From Meira nashicola (taxonomy: Eukaryota > Basidiomycota > Exobasidiomycetes > Exobasidiales > Brachybasidiaceae): a stretch of 64,000 nucleotides of DNA. Below, piece after piece: positions 11,138-19,323 of the stretch (within the stretch, counting starts at the first letter, position 1; every line of letters begins with the position of its first letter). A program made the translations under genes and the position numbers. The stretch is from the NCBI GenBank assembly GCA_001600355.1, contig BCJU01000002.1:2232001-2296000 (forward strand), given 5' to 3'. The notes beneath the pieces were generated by a model, which saw only the letters and a program-made list of their open reading frames with translations, made no database searches and was not told the DNA's origin.

Positions 11138-12388
11138 TCAAGCTTCCATCTTGACGTTTTCCGATCCATTGACACCCTCTTCACCACCCAAAGAAGGGCC
11201 TTGTGCAGATGCTCGGCGTTCTTTTTCTTGTTCCAATGAATTGTATAATAGGAATAAAGCCTTTTCGTTTGATTCTGCGGTACCTTGAATTGTGAACATT
11301 CTTTCACCGCTATCGTCATGGGGTACTTTAGCGATGGAGATACGGCTACCGCTCAAACGACGAATTTCGGTAATTTTGCTTCCACCTTTGCCGATGATGC
11401 AACCGACCATATCGGATGGAATACTGATATTCTGTACACGAATATCACCTTCGATCACTTGAGCTGGAATTTGACCACCTTCTGTAGTAGGAGGAACAAA
11501 GGTACCACCTGGGTTCACAGCAGCAGCACGACTGGTGTTGTTGTTTGTATGTGGCATACCTTGCATTCTACGTGCGGTAAAAGGACCGTTGAAGCCTTGA
11601 CCGCCCAATCCACGACGGCCACCTTGGGGTTGAGGTAATAAACCACCTTCGCCTGTCATGGCCAAAACTCCAGCACCACTAGTATCCAAAGCAGGATTAT
11701 AAAGGATTGTACCTTGTCCACGTTCCCAATCTTCCAATAAGCAGCGGCCAATTTCGCCAACAGCCATTTGAATTCCTTGGACTGAACCTTGTACTTCAAC
11801 GATACGTTCGGTTGATGATGGTAACATATCTTTTGATGCAACCATGCGTACACCAGAAGTATCTTGGATATGCTTGATCTTTAAACCTTGACGACCAATA
11901 ACGGTACCCATCAAGCTATGTGCGATCAATAAGCGAATTGTTGCGCTGCCAGCAGCACCATCGCTTGCAGGAACGGCAGGCATGCCAGGAGTTAAGGGGT
12001 TTTCCAAAATTGTAGCTGCAATCAATGAGAAAGCCAAAGCAATTGCATCAATCGTACCTGTGATGCTCAAAACACGGTCATGAACACCTTGAATAACTTT
12101 GCTTACGCCTGCCTTTACTCCACTCTTTTCGCGTAATTCGGCCACATTTGCACCACCTTTTCCAATGATTACACCAGCCTCTTTTGTGCTCACTAATGAA
12201 CGTAAAGTGAGAACAGTAGGTGCATTTCCGACACCATGAATGCCATTATTGCTTTGTTGAAAAACGGCTGCATCACTTGATAGGCTACCATCTCCTGAGT
12301 AATTTTGTTCAGTAGTTTGAATTGCCGGTTGCTCTACTTCTTCCATCTTTGGAGATGATTGTGGATCAATTTGCATGGCGTCAGACAT
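11138..12388 (-). CDS. Triple KH-domain RNA-binding protein (PCBP/hnRNP K, Rnc1/Pbp2 type)
   Basis: Predicted 416-residue RNA-binding protein with three KH domains: KH1 at about 58-128 (GVIIGKGGANV), KH2 at about 148-220 (GTVIGRQGLKI) and KH3 at about 317-389 (GCIIGKGGSKI). Each has a GxxG RNA-contact loop. A Gly/Asn-rich linker lies between KH2 and KH3. This is the layout of fission yeast Rnc1, budding yeast Pbp2/Hek2 and metazoan poly(C)-binding proteins, which bind mRNA and affect stability, localisation or translation; the exact ortholog cannot be decided by eye. The gene is intronless, starts at the ATG at 12388 and is convergent with SPO11, with 272 bp between stop codons. Confidence 0.92.
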   Translation of the reverse strand: MSDAMQIDPQSSPKMEEVEQPAIQTTEQNYSGDGSLSSDAAVFQQSNNGIHGVGNAPTVLTLRSLVSTKEAGVIIGKGGANVAELREKSGVKAGVSKVIQGVHDRVLSITGTIDAIALAFSLIAATILENPLTPGMPAVPASDGAAGSATIRLLIAHSLMGTVIGRQGLKIKHIQDTSGVRMVASKDMLPSSTERIVEVQGSVQGIQMAVGEIGRCLLEDWERGQGTILYNPALDTSGAGVLAMTGEGGLLPQPQGGRRGLGGQGFNGPFTARRMQGMPHTNNNTSRAAAVNPGGTFVPPTTEGGQIPAQVIEGDIRVQNISIPSDMVGCIIGKGGSKITEIRRLSGSRISIAKVPHDDSGERMFTIQGTAESNEKALFLLYNSLEQEKERRASAQGPSLGGEEGVNGSENVKMEA

Positions 12389-12778
12389 GATGATTATGGT
12401 AAATGTCGGATACTCTTTAAAGGAAGAAGAGGGAGATATCGTAAGGTGAAAAGGATAAGGATGGGTTGAAATTTGATGATAAGGTGATAGGAAGAGAATT
12501 GGAAGCGTGCATTTTGTTCAACTTTTCCATTTTGCCAAAATTTCACTTTTTTTTTCTTTTTTTTTTTTGCATGAACAGTCCTTCTCATGCATACAAGCAC
12601 GCTGTAAAATTAAACTCACACACGCAAGAAGACTTCAGCCACTACCTAAAAAAAGCGACTAAAATCAACAAGGGTTCTGCGCATTATTTTAGACAAAAAA
12701 TAAACCTGCCTGGGTGGAGCACAAATATGGATTACTGGTAGAAAACAAAAAGATCTGATCAGTAATCCTGCTTTACAG
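12389..12778. other. Upstream region of the KH gene
   Basis: About 390 bp between the KH gene start and the end of the small minus-strand ORF. It holds the KH promoter and leader, including the long homopolymer tract listed separately. Nothing else is evident. Confidence 0.5.
12547..12568 (-). promoter_or_regulatory. Poly(dA:dT) tract upstream of the KH gene
   Basis: Twenty-one of 22 bases are T on the plus strand (A on the coding strand), broken by one C at 12556. The tract lies about 160-180 bp upstream of the KH start codon. Poly(dA:dT) tracts exclude nucleosomes in fungal promoters. If it is transcribed, it would instead put an A-rich stretch in the leader. Confidence 0.4.
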
Positions 12779-12964
12779 CTAACAATAATAACATATAAGG
12801 CTCACTTTATCCCAAAACAACGATCCTTTTCCTCTCATACAACAAGGATCATCGCAACCGTTTGAGAAGCAAGAGCAACAAGGCTCTGGATTTTGCGGGC
12901 TTGCAGTGATACGTTTGAATGTGATTAAGATCAAAGAAATTTGCGATAAAATTCTGAGATGCAT
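12779..12964 (-). CDS. Possible small secreted Cys-rich peptide (61 aa)
   Basis: From the ATG at 12964 the frame encodes 61 residues. The N-terminus looks like a signal peptide (MHLRILSQISLILITF, then RITA). The remaining mature part of about 40 residues contains eight cysteines (PCCSCFSNGC, DPCC, ICYYC). Signal peptide plus dense cysteines is the usual shape of fungal small secreted or effector-like proteins. I do not recognise a family. The frame is short and could be chance; it extends upstream only to a non-ATG codon, so the ATG at 12964 is the natural start. It lies alone between the KH promoter and the alginate-lyase-like gene. Confidence 0.4.
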   Translation of the reverse strand: MHLRILSQISLILITFKRITASPQNPEPCCSCFSNGCDDPCCMRGKGSLFWDKVSLICYYC

Positions 12965-13774
12965 CTTGCTAATTGTGTGTGCTTGTAAGTTTGGAAGAAA
13001 GGAGGAAATTGCTACTGACAGCACAATGAATTAAATAACTTTCTTCCAAGTAGTCTGGGTTTGAATTCCAATTAGTATTTATTCAGTCGCAAATTAGGAA
13101 CTTTCTTTGTTCTTACTCGGTCGGTTACAATCGACTGTATCGTTCCTCAATTGTACAATACTATGCAGACTCTCATCCAATTTCATTCTCTTAAGAAAGT
13201 ATTTACTAGAGGTAGTGATACACTTGTATCACTGCAATCCTCGCTAGCGTGGCTTAAACTTTTTAGCGTTGTGCTTAGGCGACGCTTATAATGAGTAAGC
13301 TAAGGACATCACCCTAGGTCATTCTGGCTCCACCATCATCATCACCCCAGTTGAACTAGCATATTCTTCTGGGCATCAAGATTCTTTCCACTACGCTCAG
13401 CTGAGTATATGAAGTATGCTCACAGGTCTTACGAATTTCTTGGCTGCAACTGCGCCAATCCTGCTCATAAATTTAAACGATAGAATGGCGTAAATTACCA
13501 AATTAAAACAAAGATAATTAGGCTGAATTGAATTTTTCATCATACTTTCTTTTCATAACGAAGATCCGTTGGGCTTTAATTAAATGCGTGTCCGACATAC
13601 CTTTCTCCTATTTGAGAAAAACAAGTCTGCACGCTCTTGCAAGCCGCTATTCAAACTTAACTTGACAAAGCAAAGGTAAGATAGTCTTTAAAACGATACC
13701 CTTTACGCTCAACTGCCATCATATTCCCTACTAATTATTCTATCTTCCTGACGTCTTCATCCCGATAACTCACA
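12965..13774. other. Intergenic region upstream of the alginate-lyase-like gene
   Basis: About 0.8 kb without a supported gene. It contains a compact palindrome at 13215-13232 (listed separately), an ATTGTACAAT palindrome near 13150, and a stretch at about 13240-13300 with repeated TAGCGT-type words. It should carry the promoter of the gene at 13775. Confidence 0.5.
13215..13232. repeat. 18-bp near-perfect palindrome (GTGATACA-CT-TGTATCAC)
   Basis: Two 8-bp arms, GTGATACA and TGTATCAC, are exact reverse complements separated by CT. The spacing suits a dimeric DNA-binding protein. It sits about 540 bp upstream of the secreted alginate-lyase-like gene and about 250 bp upstream of the small Cys-rich ORF. 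Function is inferred from symmetry only. Confidence 0.4.
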
Positions 13775-15580
13775 ATGTTTATCCAACTTTCTGCCCTCCT
13801 TTTTTGCGGACTCTTAGCATTTACGAATGAATGCGCTGCTGATAATACTAGAGTATTTTCTCTCACAACTTCTGTCGGCAATATTTTCTCATCAACACCT
13901 TATCCAAACATTGAAGATATGCTGTCGGAAATTCAAGCGACTGATTTAGATCGGGTGGATTGGGTGGATCCTGTAAGTCTAATACGATTACGACAAGCAC
14001 CGGATCAATTAAGTGAGCTGGCCACTGTTATAGACAATATAAAGTTTTTGACGGACATGTACAACAAATTGGGACCTTGGACTGTAACAAATAAGAGTCC
14101 ATTGATCGTACCTGATGGAGATGTTCATCAATATCTCAGTTGGGCAAGATACTTCTGGCCCGTCAACAGCACAATTCAAAATACATCAACTAGCACGAGC
14201 ATGCAAAAAAGAAAACTGAAACGTGATACGACAGATTACAACGTCAGAACAAGCGAAGTAGCTGCAAAAAATGCGACATCGACTCCGCCAGATTCAAAAC
14301 AAGCCGAGACGCCTGCTTCCAGCACCGAAACAACTTCTGAGGACATCTCGAATCAAATCAAGACATCTTCTGGTAGCGACAGCGAACAAATGAAACATGT
14401 TACCAGCAAAGATCAAAAGAAAAAAAAAGCACATAAAGACAAGAGCATTCTTACAAAAGCGAAGACTGATCAAAATGCCAATGCAACTGAAGTTAGACAG
14501 ACATCGTCAACTGGAAAGCCAACTTCTCCACAAGCCAATACGACTGAGCCAGTGCTCGCCATGACAAGGTCAAATAAGACTTTTCCTGATTATTGCTCCA
14601 ATCCCGACCTCGAACAAGACAAACTTTTGGTGTGGAAAAATTGTCCTTACGAGAATCGTGATGGACAAAGTAATCCAGATACAACGTTGATCAACGATCC
14701 GGTCGCTTTCCGATCTGCTTGCAGAGCAGCTTTCTTGAATGCAGTTCTATATGTATTGACTGGAATGAAGAAATATGGAGAGCGCTCAGCATCGATCATA
14801 CGATACTTCTTCTTGGATCCCGAAACGGGCATGAGACCGGAGATGAAATATGGTCAAATCATTCGTGGTCCGGCTAGGAATGGATCAGATAATGATTGGA
14901 GAATAGGTACCTTTCGTGGACTTGTTGATTCACGTCATTTGATAAAAGCTTGGAATGCTGTACTCATTCTGAGAGAGACAAATTGTTCGCCTTGGACACA
15001 TTCAGATGACTTTGAAATGCGAAAGTGGACGCAAGATTTCTCTGATTGGTTATTGAATGACTATAATGTCTCATATACGGCAAGAAGCAAAAAGAATAAT
15101 ATCAAATCTTGGTGGTATACACAAGCTATCGCATCCAACATATTGATTGAAAATCGTGATATGACGAATGCATTGATTGACAAATATTTCTTGGAGGATT
15201 TCATTGGGCTGATTGACGCAAAAGGCGATCAACCGAACGAATCTAATCGAACACGATCTGCACATTATCGTGCTTTTGGTATTGAACCGATGATAGTGAA
15301 TGCGAGATTGTCAGCTTTTGTTGGTAAGAATGAATGGAGTGCAAAATCAAATGTATCGACTACGATCAACGATGCGATCAAATTTTGTCTTGCAGTCGCG
15401 AAACAAAATTCTACCATGGTAGAAAAAGCAGAATTAGCACCGCATATTGCTACCGCTTTAGCCATTTATGGTGATACAAGCGATCAACTCTATCAAACGT
15501 ACTTGGACGATAATGAAGCATATGGAGATGTACAAAAGAACGATACATGGAGATTATTCAATAGACCGGCTGCTTTTTAA
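13775..15580 (+). CDS. Secreted alginate-lyase-like protein (PF05426 type fold)
   Basis: Predicted 601-residue extracellular protein. A signal peptide covers about residues 1-22 (FIQLSALLFCGLLAF). The fold matches fungal alginate lyase domain proteins: an N-terminal part (YLSWARYFWPVN, about 114-125) and a C-terminal part at about 290-570 with GTFRGLVDSRHLIKAWNA and RTRSAHYRAFG. Between them, about residues 145-265, lies a Ser/Thr/Lys-rich insertion of low complexity. Canonical members have an NNH motif followed by WY; here the equivalent is SKKNNIKSWWY (Asn441, Asn442, Ile443), so the histidine is absent. Arg494 and Tyr498 in RTRSAHY are retained. Several NxS/T sites fit secretion. The substrate is unknown, and fungi with this domain usually do not meet alginate. 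The gene is intronless with an ATG at 13775. Confidence 0.85.
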   Translation: MFIQLSALLFCGLLAFTNECAADNTRVFSLTTSVGNIFSSTPYPNIEDMLSEIQATDLDRVDWVDPVSLIRLRQAPDQLSELATVIDNIKFLTDMYNKLGPWTVTNKSPLIVPDGDVHQYLSWARYFWPVNSTIQNTSTSTSMQKRKLKRDTTDYNVRTSEVAAKNATSTPPDSKQAETPASSTETTSEDISNQIKTSSGSDSEQMKHVTSKDQKKKKAHKDKSILTKAKTDQNANATEVRQTSSTGKPTSPQANTTEPVLAMTRSNKTFPDYCSNPDLEQDKLLVWKNCPYENRDGQSNPDTTLINDPVAFRSACRAAFLNAVLYVLTGMKKYGERSASIIRYFFLDPETGMRPEMKYGQIIRGPARNGSDNDWRIGTFRGLVDSRHLIKAWNAVLILRETNCSPWTHSDDFEMRKWTQDFSDWLLNDYNVSYTARSKKNNIKSWWYTQAIASNILIENRDMTNALIDKYFLEDFIGLIDAKGDQPNESNRTRSAHYRAFGIEPMIVNARLSAFVGKNEWSAKSNVSTTINDAIKFCLAVAKQNSTMVEKAELAPHIATALAIYGDTSDQLYQTYLDDNEAYGDVQKNDTWRLFNRPAAF

Positions 15581-15913
15581 TACATCTTTATACCCTTCAC
15601 CATATTTTGATTTGTATTTTATTGGTGAATCTCATTTTTGTGACTCTCGCACCTCAGACGATGCACGTCGACTAATAAGCCAATAGCTTACGAAACCCTT
15701 CTCATTGCGTACATGCATGCAAGCAAATGCGTAGCGCGGCGCCGGCACCGATGCTGTGAGCTCTTCTTAGTACACGTTTTGGTACTGTATTTAATTTATC
15801 GCTTTGGCCCCTCCGTTTTGTTTTTAATTTGCCGATCTGGTTCCTCTTTTCACTTTGCCATCTTGCTATCCGCATGCAAAGACGAACCTTCGAAAGAAGG
15901 CAAGGTCATCATC
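15581..15913. other. Intergenic/leader region before the NAD kinase gene
   Basis: Holds the NAD kinase promoter and leader. A GC-rich patch at 15729-15761 (GCGTAGCGCGGCGCCGGC) is followed by a T/C-rich stretch typical of fungal leaders. The NAD kinase frame stays open back to an ATG at 15713, but the residues it would add do not look like a conserved N-terminus. Confidence 0.5.
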
Positions 15914-18900
15914 ATGTCAGGTGTTGATGATCTATCGTTCAATAGTAAGGATGTTGATGGAGTTGCAGTTGGAGGGTCATCAACATTGAATGCACAACAA
16001 AACAACACATCTATCGAACATGCACGACAAACTGGTAGCCTTTTACAAAGTCCATGCTTTGTTCATTCTTACTTGGATAATGGATTAGGAAATATAAGGA
16101 AAGATTCAAGTTATTTCGATGCTCAACAATATCAATCTATGCCTGCTTTGGGAATTCCGATGAATAAAAGTGAATATCGTAAGCCAGAAGTAGTACAACA
16201 TTCAAAAGCAAGCTCAACCAAACCCGATGACACAAATTCGTTTGAACAAGCAGAAGGATCGAACGATTTTGCAATTCGTTCAAGAAGACCATCCTCTAGA
16301 CCGCAACCGATGCATAGAGGTATGCGAGGCGCGGTAGAGCCGGATAGCGATGATGAAGATGGGAGCGGTAGTAGTGCAAGCAGCAGTGCTAGCACAAGTC
16401 AAGGTGATCATAGTAGCTATGATTCCAGTGATGAACAGGAAACGCGGGTACGAAGTTTGACCAGGCAATTGGCCGAGACAGCTGTTGGCGTACGTGAGAT
16501 GAGCAAGCAATTAGGAAGGGCAAGAGTTAAATCTACCATTCAAAGTGTCATGATTATCACTAAAGCAAGAGATAATCATTTAATCAAATTGACACGGGAA
16601 TTAGCAATTTGGCTTATGACAACGCCAAGGAACGGAAGGAATTCAGGCTTGACTGTATATGTTGACAGTCAATTGAGAGCATCGAAACGATTTGACGCTG
16701 AAGGGATTCGACGTGACTATCCTCATCTTTTTGGCCAACCTAAATCACAAAACGGTAACGGCAACAGCACAACATTTGATCAAGATGAACCTCCCAAAAG
16801 CGGGCAAAGCAGCATGAATGGAAGTAGAATTAGTAGCGTTTCCAATGCGAGAGAAGAGAGTCTTTTGCGTTATTGGACCAGTGATATGTGTAGTAGATCT
16901 CCGCACCTTTTCGATTTCGTTGTCACGCTAGGTGGAGATGGAACAGTTTTATTCTGCTCTTGGCTATTCCAACGTATTGTGCCTCCAGTGATGCCATTCG
17001 CATTGGGTTCTTTGGGTTTCCTAACCAATTTCGACTTCAAAGATTATCAAAAGGTTCTCAAATCTGCCCTTGATACTGGTATTCGAGTTAATTTGCGCAT
17101 GCGCTTCACTGCGACCGTATATCGTGCAACATTACCGAACAATGCTACTGTTGATAAGAGGAGAAGGCGTGCTATCAAGTCAGGAAAGACTGGAGAGATT
17201 ATAATGAAATCGGTACGCGAAGGGGGTTGGGAACAGATAGAAAAGCCTTGTGATGCAGACCGATCTCAAGAAAGCGAAGAAGAAGAACCTGCTTTACGCT
17301 CTACTGAAAGGCCAAAGAAGGATAAAGAAGTCATGTGCTTCAGCACACGGCCTGTGGAAACGTTTGAAGTTCTCAACGATCTTGTTGTGGATCGCGGACC
17401 AAGTCCATACGTCAGTCTCTTAGAGGTGTTTGGCGATGAACATCATTTGACTACAGCTCAAGCAGATGGATTGTGTATATCCACGCCAACAGGTTCTACT
17501 GCGTATTCTCTTTCTGCTGGCGGATCTCTTGTGCATCCCGAAATTCCTGCAATCCTCATCTCTCCCATTTGTCCTCACACACTTTCATTCAGACCTATGC
17601 TATTGCCGGATAGTATGGAATTGCGCATAGCTGTTCCCTATAATTCTCGCAGTACAGCATGGGCCAGCTTTGACGGAAGAGGCAGAGTTGAATTAAAGCA
17701 AGGTGACCATATCAAAGTTACTGCAAGCCGCTATCCTTTCCCTACAGTATGTGCCGAAAATCAAAGTATCGATTGGTTCGAGAGCATTAGTAGGACATTG
17801 AAGTGGAATGAAAGGCAGAGGCAAAAGAGCTTTGTTGTGGTGGAGGAAGGGGAAGAAGAGCAAACTCACGATGAGAAGCCGGGAAAAGAAAAGGTTGAGA
17901 AGACGGAAAGGCAGAAGAAAAAAGAGGAAGAAAAATTAGAAACAAATACTCGTCAGGGTAAAGAAGAAAAAAGCAAAGCTCTGGTTCATCACAGATCAAG
18001 AGAAGAGGATATTGATGACGATGACGACGAAGATGATGATGATGATGAAGGGGAAGAGGAAAAGTACGACATCGATGATACCAGTGCAGCCGCCACGAGA
18101 TCGAATAGCCCGACTGGTACCCGTAACAGCTTAAGCAGACGGCATTCTACTACATCTGAGGGACGCAATCATCATCATCACCACCATCATCACTCACATC
18201 AGCATCGAACCCAGTCTAACGGTACGACATCTTCTCTACCGAATAGCGGTAGTAATAGTGCCACCTCATTGCCGTTATTTGGCCTGAAACCTATGACTTC
18301 AATGAACTCAGAAGGTTCGGGAAGGGGCAAAGCGGAATCCGGTAGTAGCCGAAGTGCACCTTCTGGAAAAGTAACATTTGATGATGAATCAAATGCCAAG
18401 CAGAAGCAAAGCCCCAATGAAGAATCAAGCATTGATTCTCTCGTGTCAACTTCAACAACTGGCAAGTATCAGCATGGTATCATTCAACCTTCAAATCGAT
18501 CTTTGTTGGACAGCCCTGATCGATTTGGTCTTGCAGGTCCCCCAGACCCTCCAAGAGCGTTAAGCGAGAGGCATTTAGCAACAGCAGATTTTCGATTGGA
18601 TGACTCTACCGAGCCGAGCGAGCAAGATTCAAGCAAAACACATACAGGCAAGGAAAGAGCTCAGGATGTTTCTATAGAGAATGAACAAAGCATTAACGAG
18701 AGCGGCCTTAAATCGCCACAAAATGCATCTGCATTGCGCGAATCAATTCTTAAAGCTGCAGAGAATAAAGCAAAGATTGCAAGTGGATCTAATAAGCTTT
18801 ACCGAAAATTAAAAGGAAGGTCTAGTTCATCCCGTTCAAGGGGAGGATCATCACCTAAATTGTCAAACAGTGATATTGACACAAATTTCCAAGGAGGTTT

Positions 18901-18997
18901 TGAACTTGGAAGAAACGATAGTCGTAAATCTGGAGGAGCAGCTTTGATCGTTTATGGACAAGATGAGAGTGATTCTGACAGTACTGCAGAGGGATGA
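15914..18997 (+). CDS. NAD kinase (ATP-NAD kinase) with long disordered tail
   Basis: Phosphorylates NAD(H) to NADP(H). The catalytic core lies at about 185-620. FVVTLGGDGTVLF contains the GGDGT nucleotide-binding motif (residues 340-344), preceded by the first Rossmann half. It is followed by NDLVVDRGPSPYVSLLEV, then the second signature ADGLCISTPTGSTAYSLSAG and SFDGRGRVELKQGD. I choose the ATG at 15914 (MSGVDDLSF); the frame also opens at 15713, giving 67 more residues, which would be hydrophobic and Cys/Arg-rich and could be a leader or targeting sequence. The 1027-residue product is roughly twice the yeast Utr1 length. The extra sequence is a Ser-rich N-terminus plus about 400 C-terminal residues with Lys/Glu-rich, Asp/Glu and poly-His (about 752) tracts. 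Confidence 0.93.
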   Translation: MSGVDDLSFNSKDVDGVAVGGSSTLNAQQNNTSIEHARQTGSLLQSPCFVHSYLDNGLGNIRKDSSYFDAQQYQSMPALGIPMNKSEYRKPEVVQHSKASSTKPDDTNSFEQAEGSNDFAIRSRRPSSRPQPMHRGMRGAVEPDSDDEDGSGSSASSSASTSQGDHSSYDSSDEQETRVRSLTRQLAETAVGVREMSKQLGRARVKSTIQSVMIITKARDNHLIKLTRELAIWLMTTPRNGRNSGLTVYVDSQLRASKRFDAEGIRRDYPHLFGQPKSQNGNGNSTTFDQDEPPKSGQSSMNGSRISSVSNAREESLLRYWTSDMCSRSPHLFDFVVTLGGDGTVLFCSWLFQRIVPPVMPFALGSLGFLTNFDFKDYQKVLKSALDTGIRVNLRMRFTATVYRATLPNNATVDKRRRRAIKSGKTGEIIMKSVREGGWEQIEKPCDADRSQESEEEEPALRSTERPKKDKEVMCFSTRPVETFEVLNDLVVDRGPSPYVSLLEVFGDEHHLTTAQADGLCISTPTGSTAYSLSAGGSLVHPEIPAILISPICPHTLSFRPMLLPDSMELRIAVPYNSRSTAWASFDGRGRVELKQGDHIKVTASRYPFPTVCAENQSIDWFESISRTLKWNERQRQKSFVVVEEGEEEQTHDEKPGKEKVEKTERQKKKEEEKLETNTRQGKEEKSKALVHHRSREEDIDDDDDEDDDDDEGEEEKYDIDDTSAAATRSNSPTGTRNSLSRRHSTTSEGRNHHHHHHHHSHQHRTQSNGTTSSLPNSGSNSATSLPLFGLKPMTSMNSEGSGRGKAESGSSRSAPSGKVTFDDESNAKQKQSPNEESSIDSLVSTSTTGKYQHGIIQPSNRSLLDSPDRFGLAGPPDPPRALSERHLATADFRLDDSTEPSEQDSSKTHTGKERAQDVSIENEQSINESGLKSPQNASALRESILKAAENKAKIASGSNKLYRKLKGRSSSSRSRGGSSPKLSNSDIDTNFQGGFELGRNDSRKSGGAALIVYGQDESDSDSTAEG

Positions 18998-19323
18998 TAT
19001 GCCGAGAGTGAATATTTTATCAACAAAAATGTTTAAAATTTAAAATATTTTAATTTCTGTTTTAATATCTAATGGCTTAGCGGCTTTTCCTACTCATATG
19101 CGGAATAACCCTATTTTTGAGAAGCGTTGCGCTGCCCGGCATAGACTAGAAAAAAAGTCTGATTGGTGCATAGATATGTATTTAATACGCAAAAGGTGCC
19201 GGGGCTGGAAAATTAATTAGTAATTGAGGAAATATTAGAGGAGTAAGGATAATAATTGAACAGTAGTAACTCTTTCGCCTACTCTTGATTTGCAACAACA
19301 ACATCAACACATTCACAGCCAAA
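18998..19323. other. Intergenic region between the NAD kinase and DENN genes
   Basis: About 325 bp, AT-rich, with a GC-rich patch at 19123-19140 (AGCGTTGCGCTGCCCGGC). It should hold the terminator of the NAD kinase gene and the promoter of the DENN gene. No gene is seen. Confidence 0.5.
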
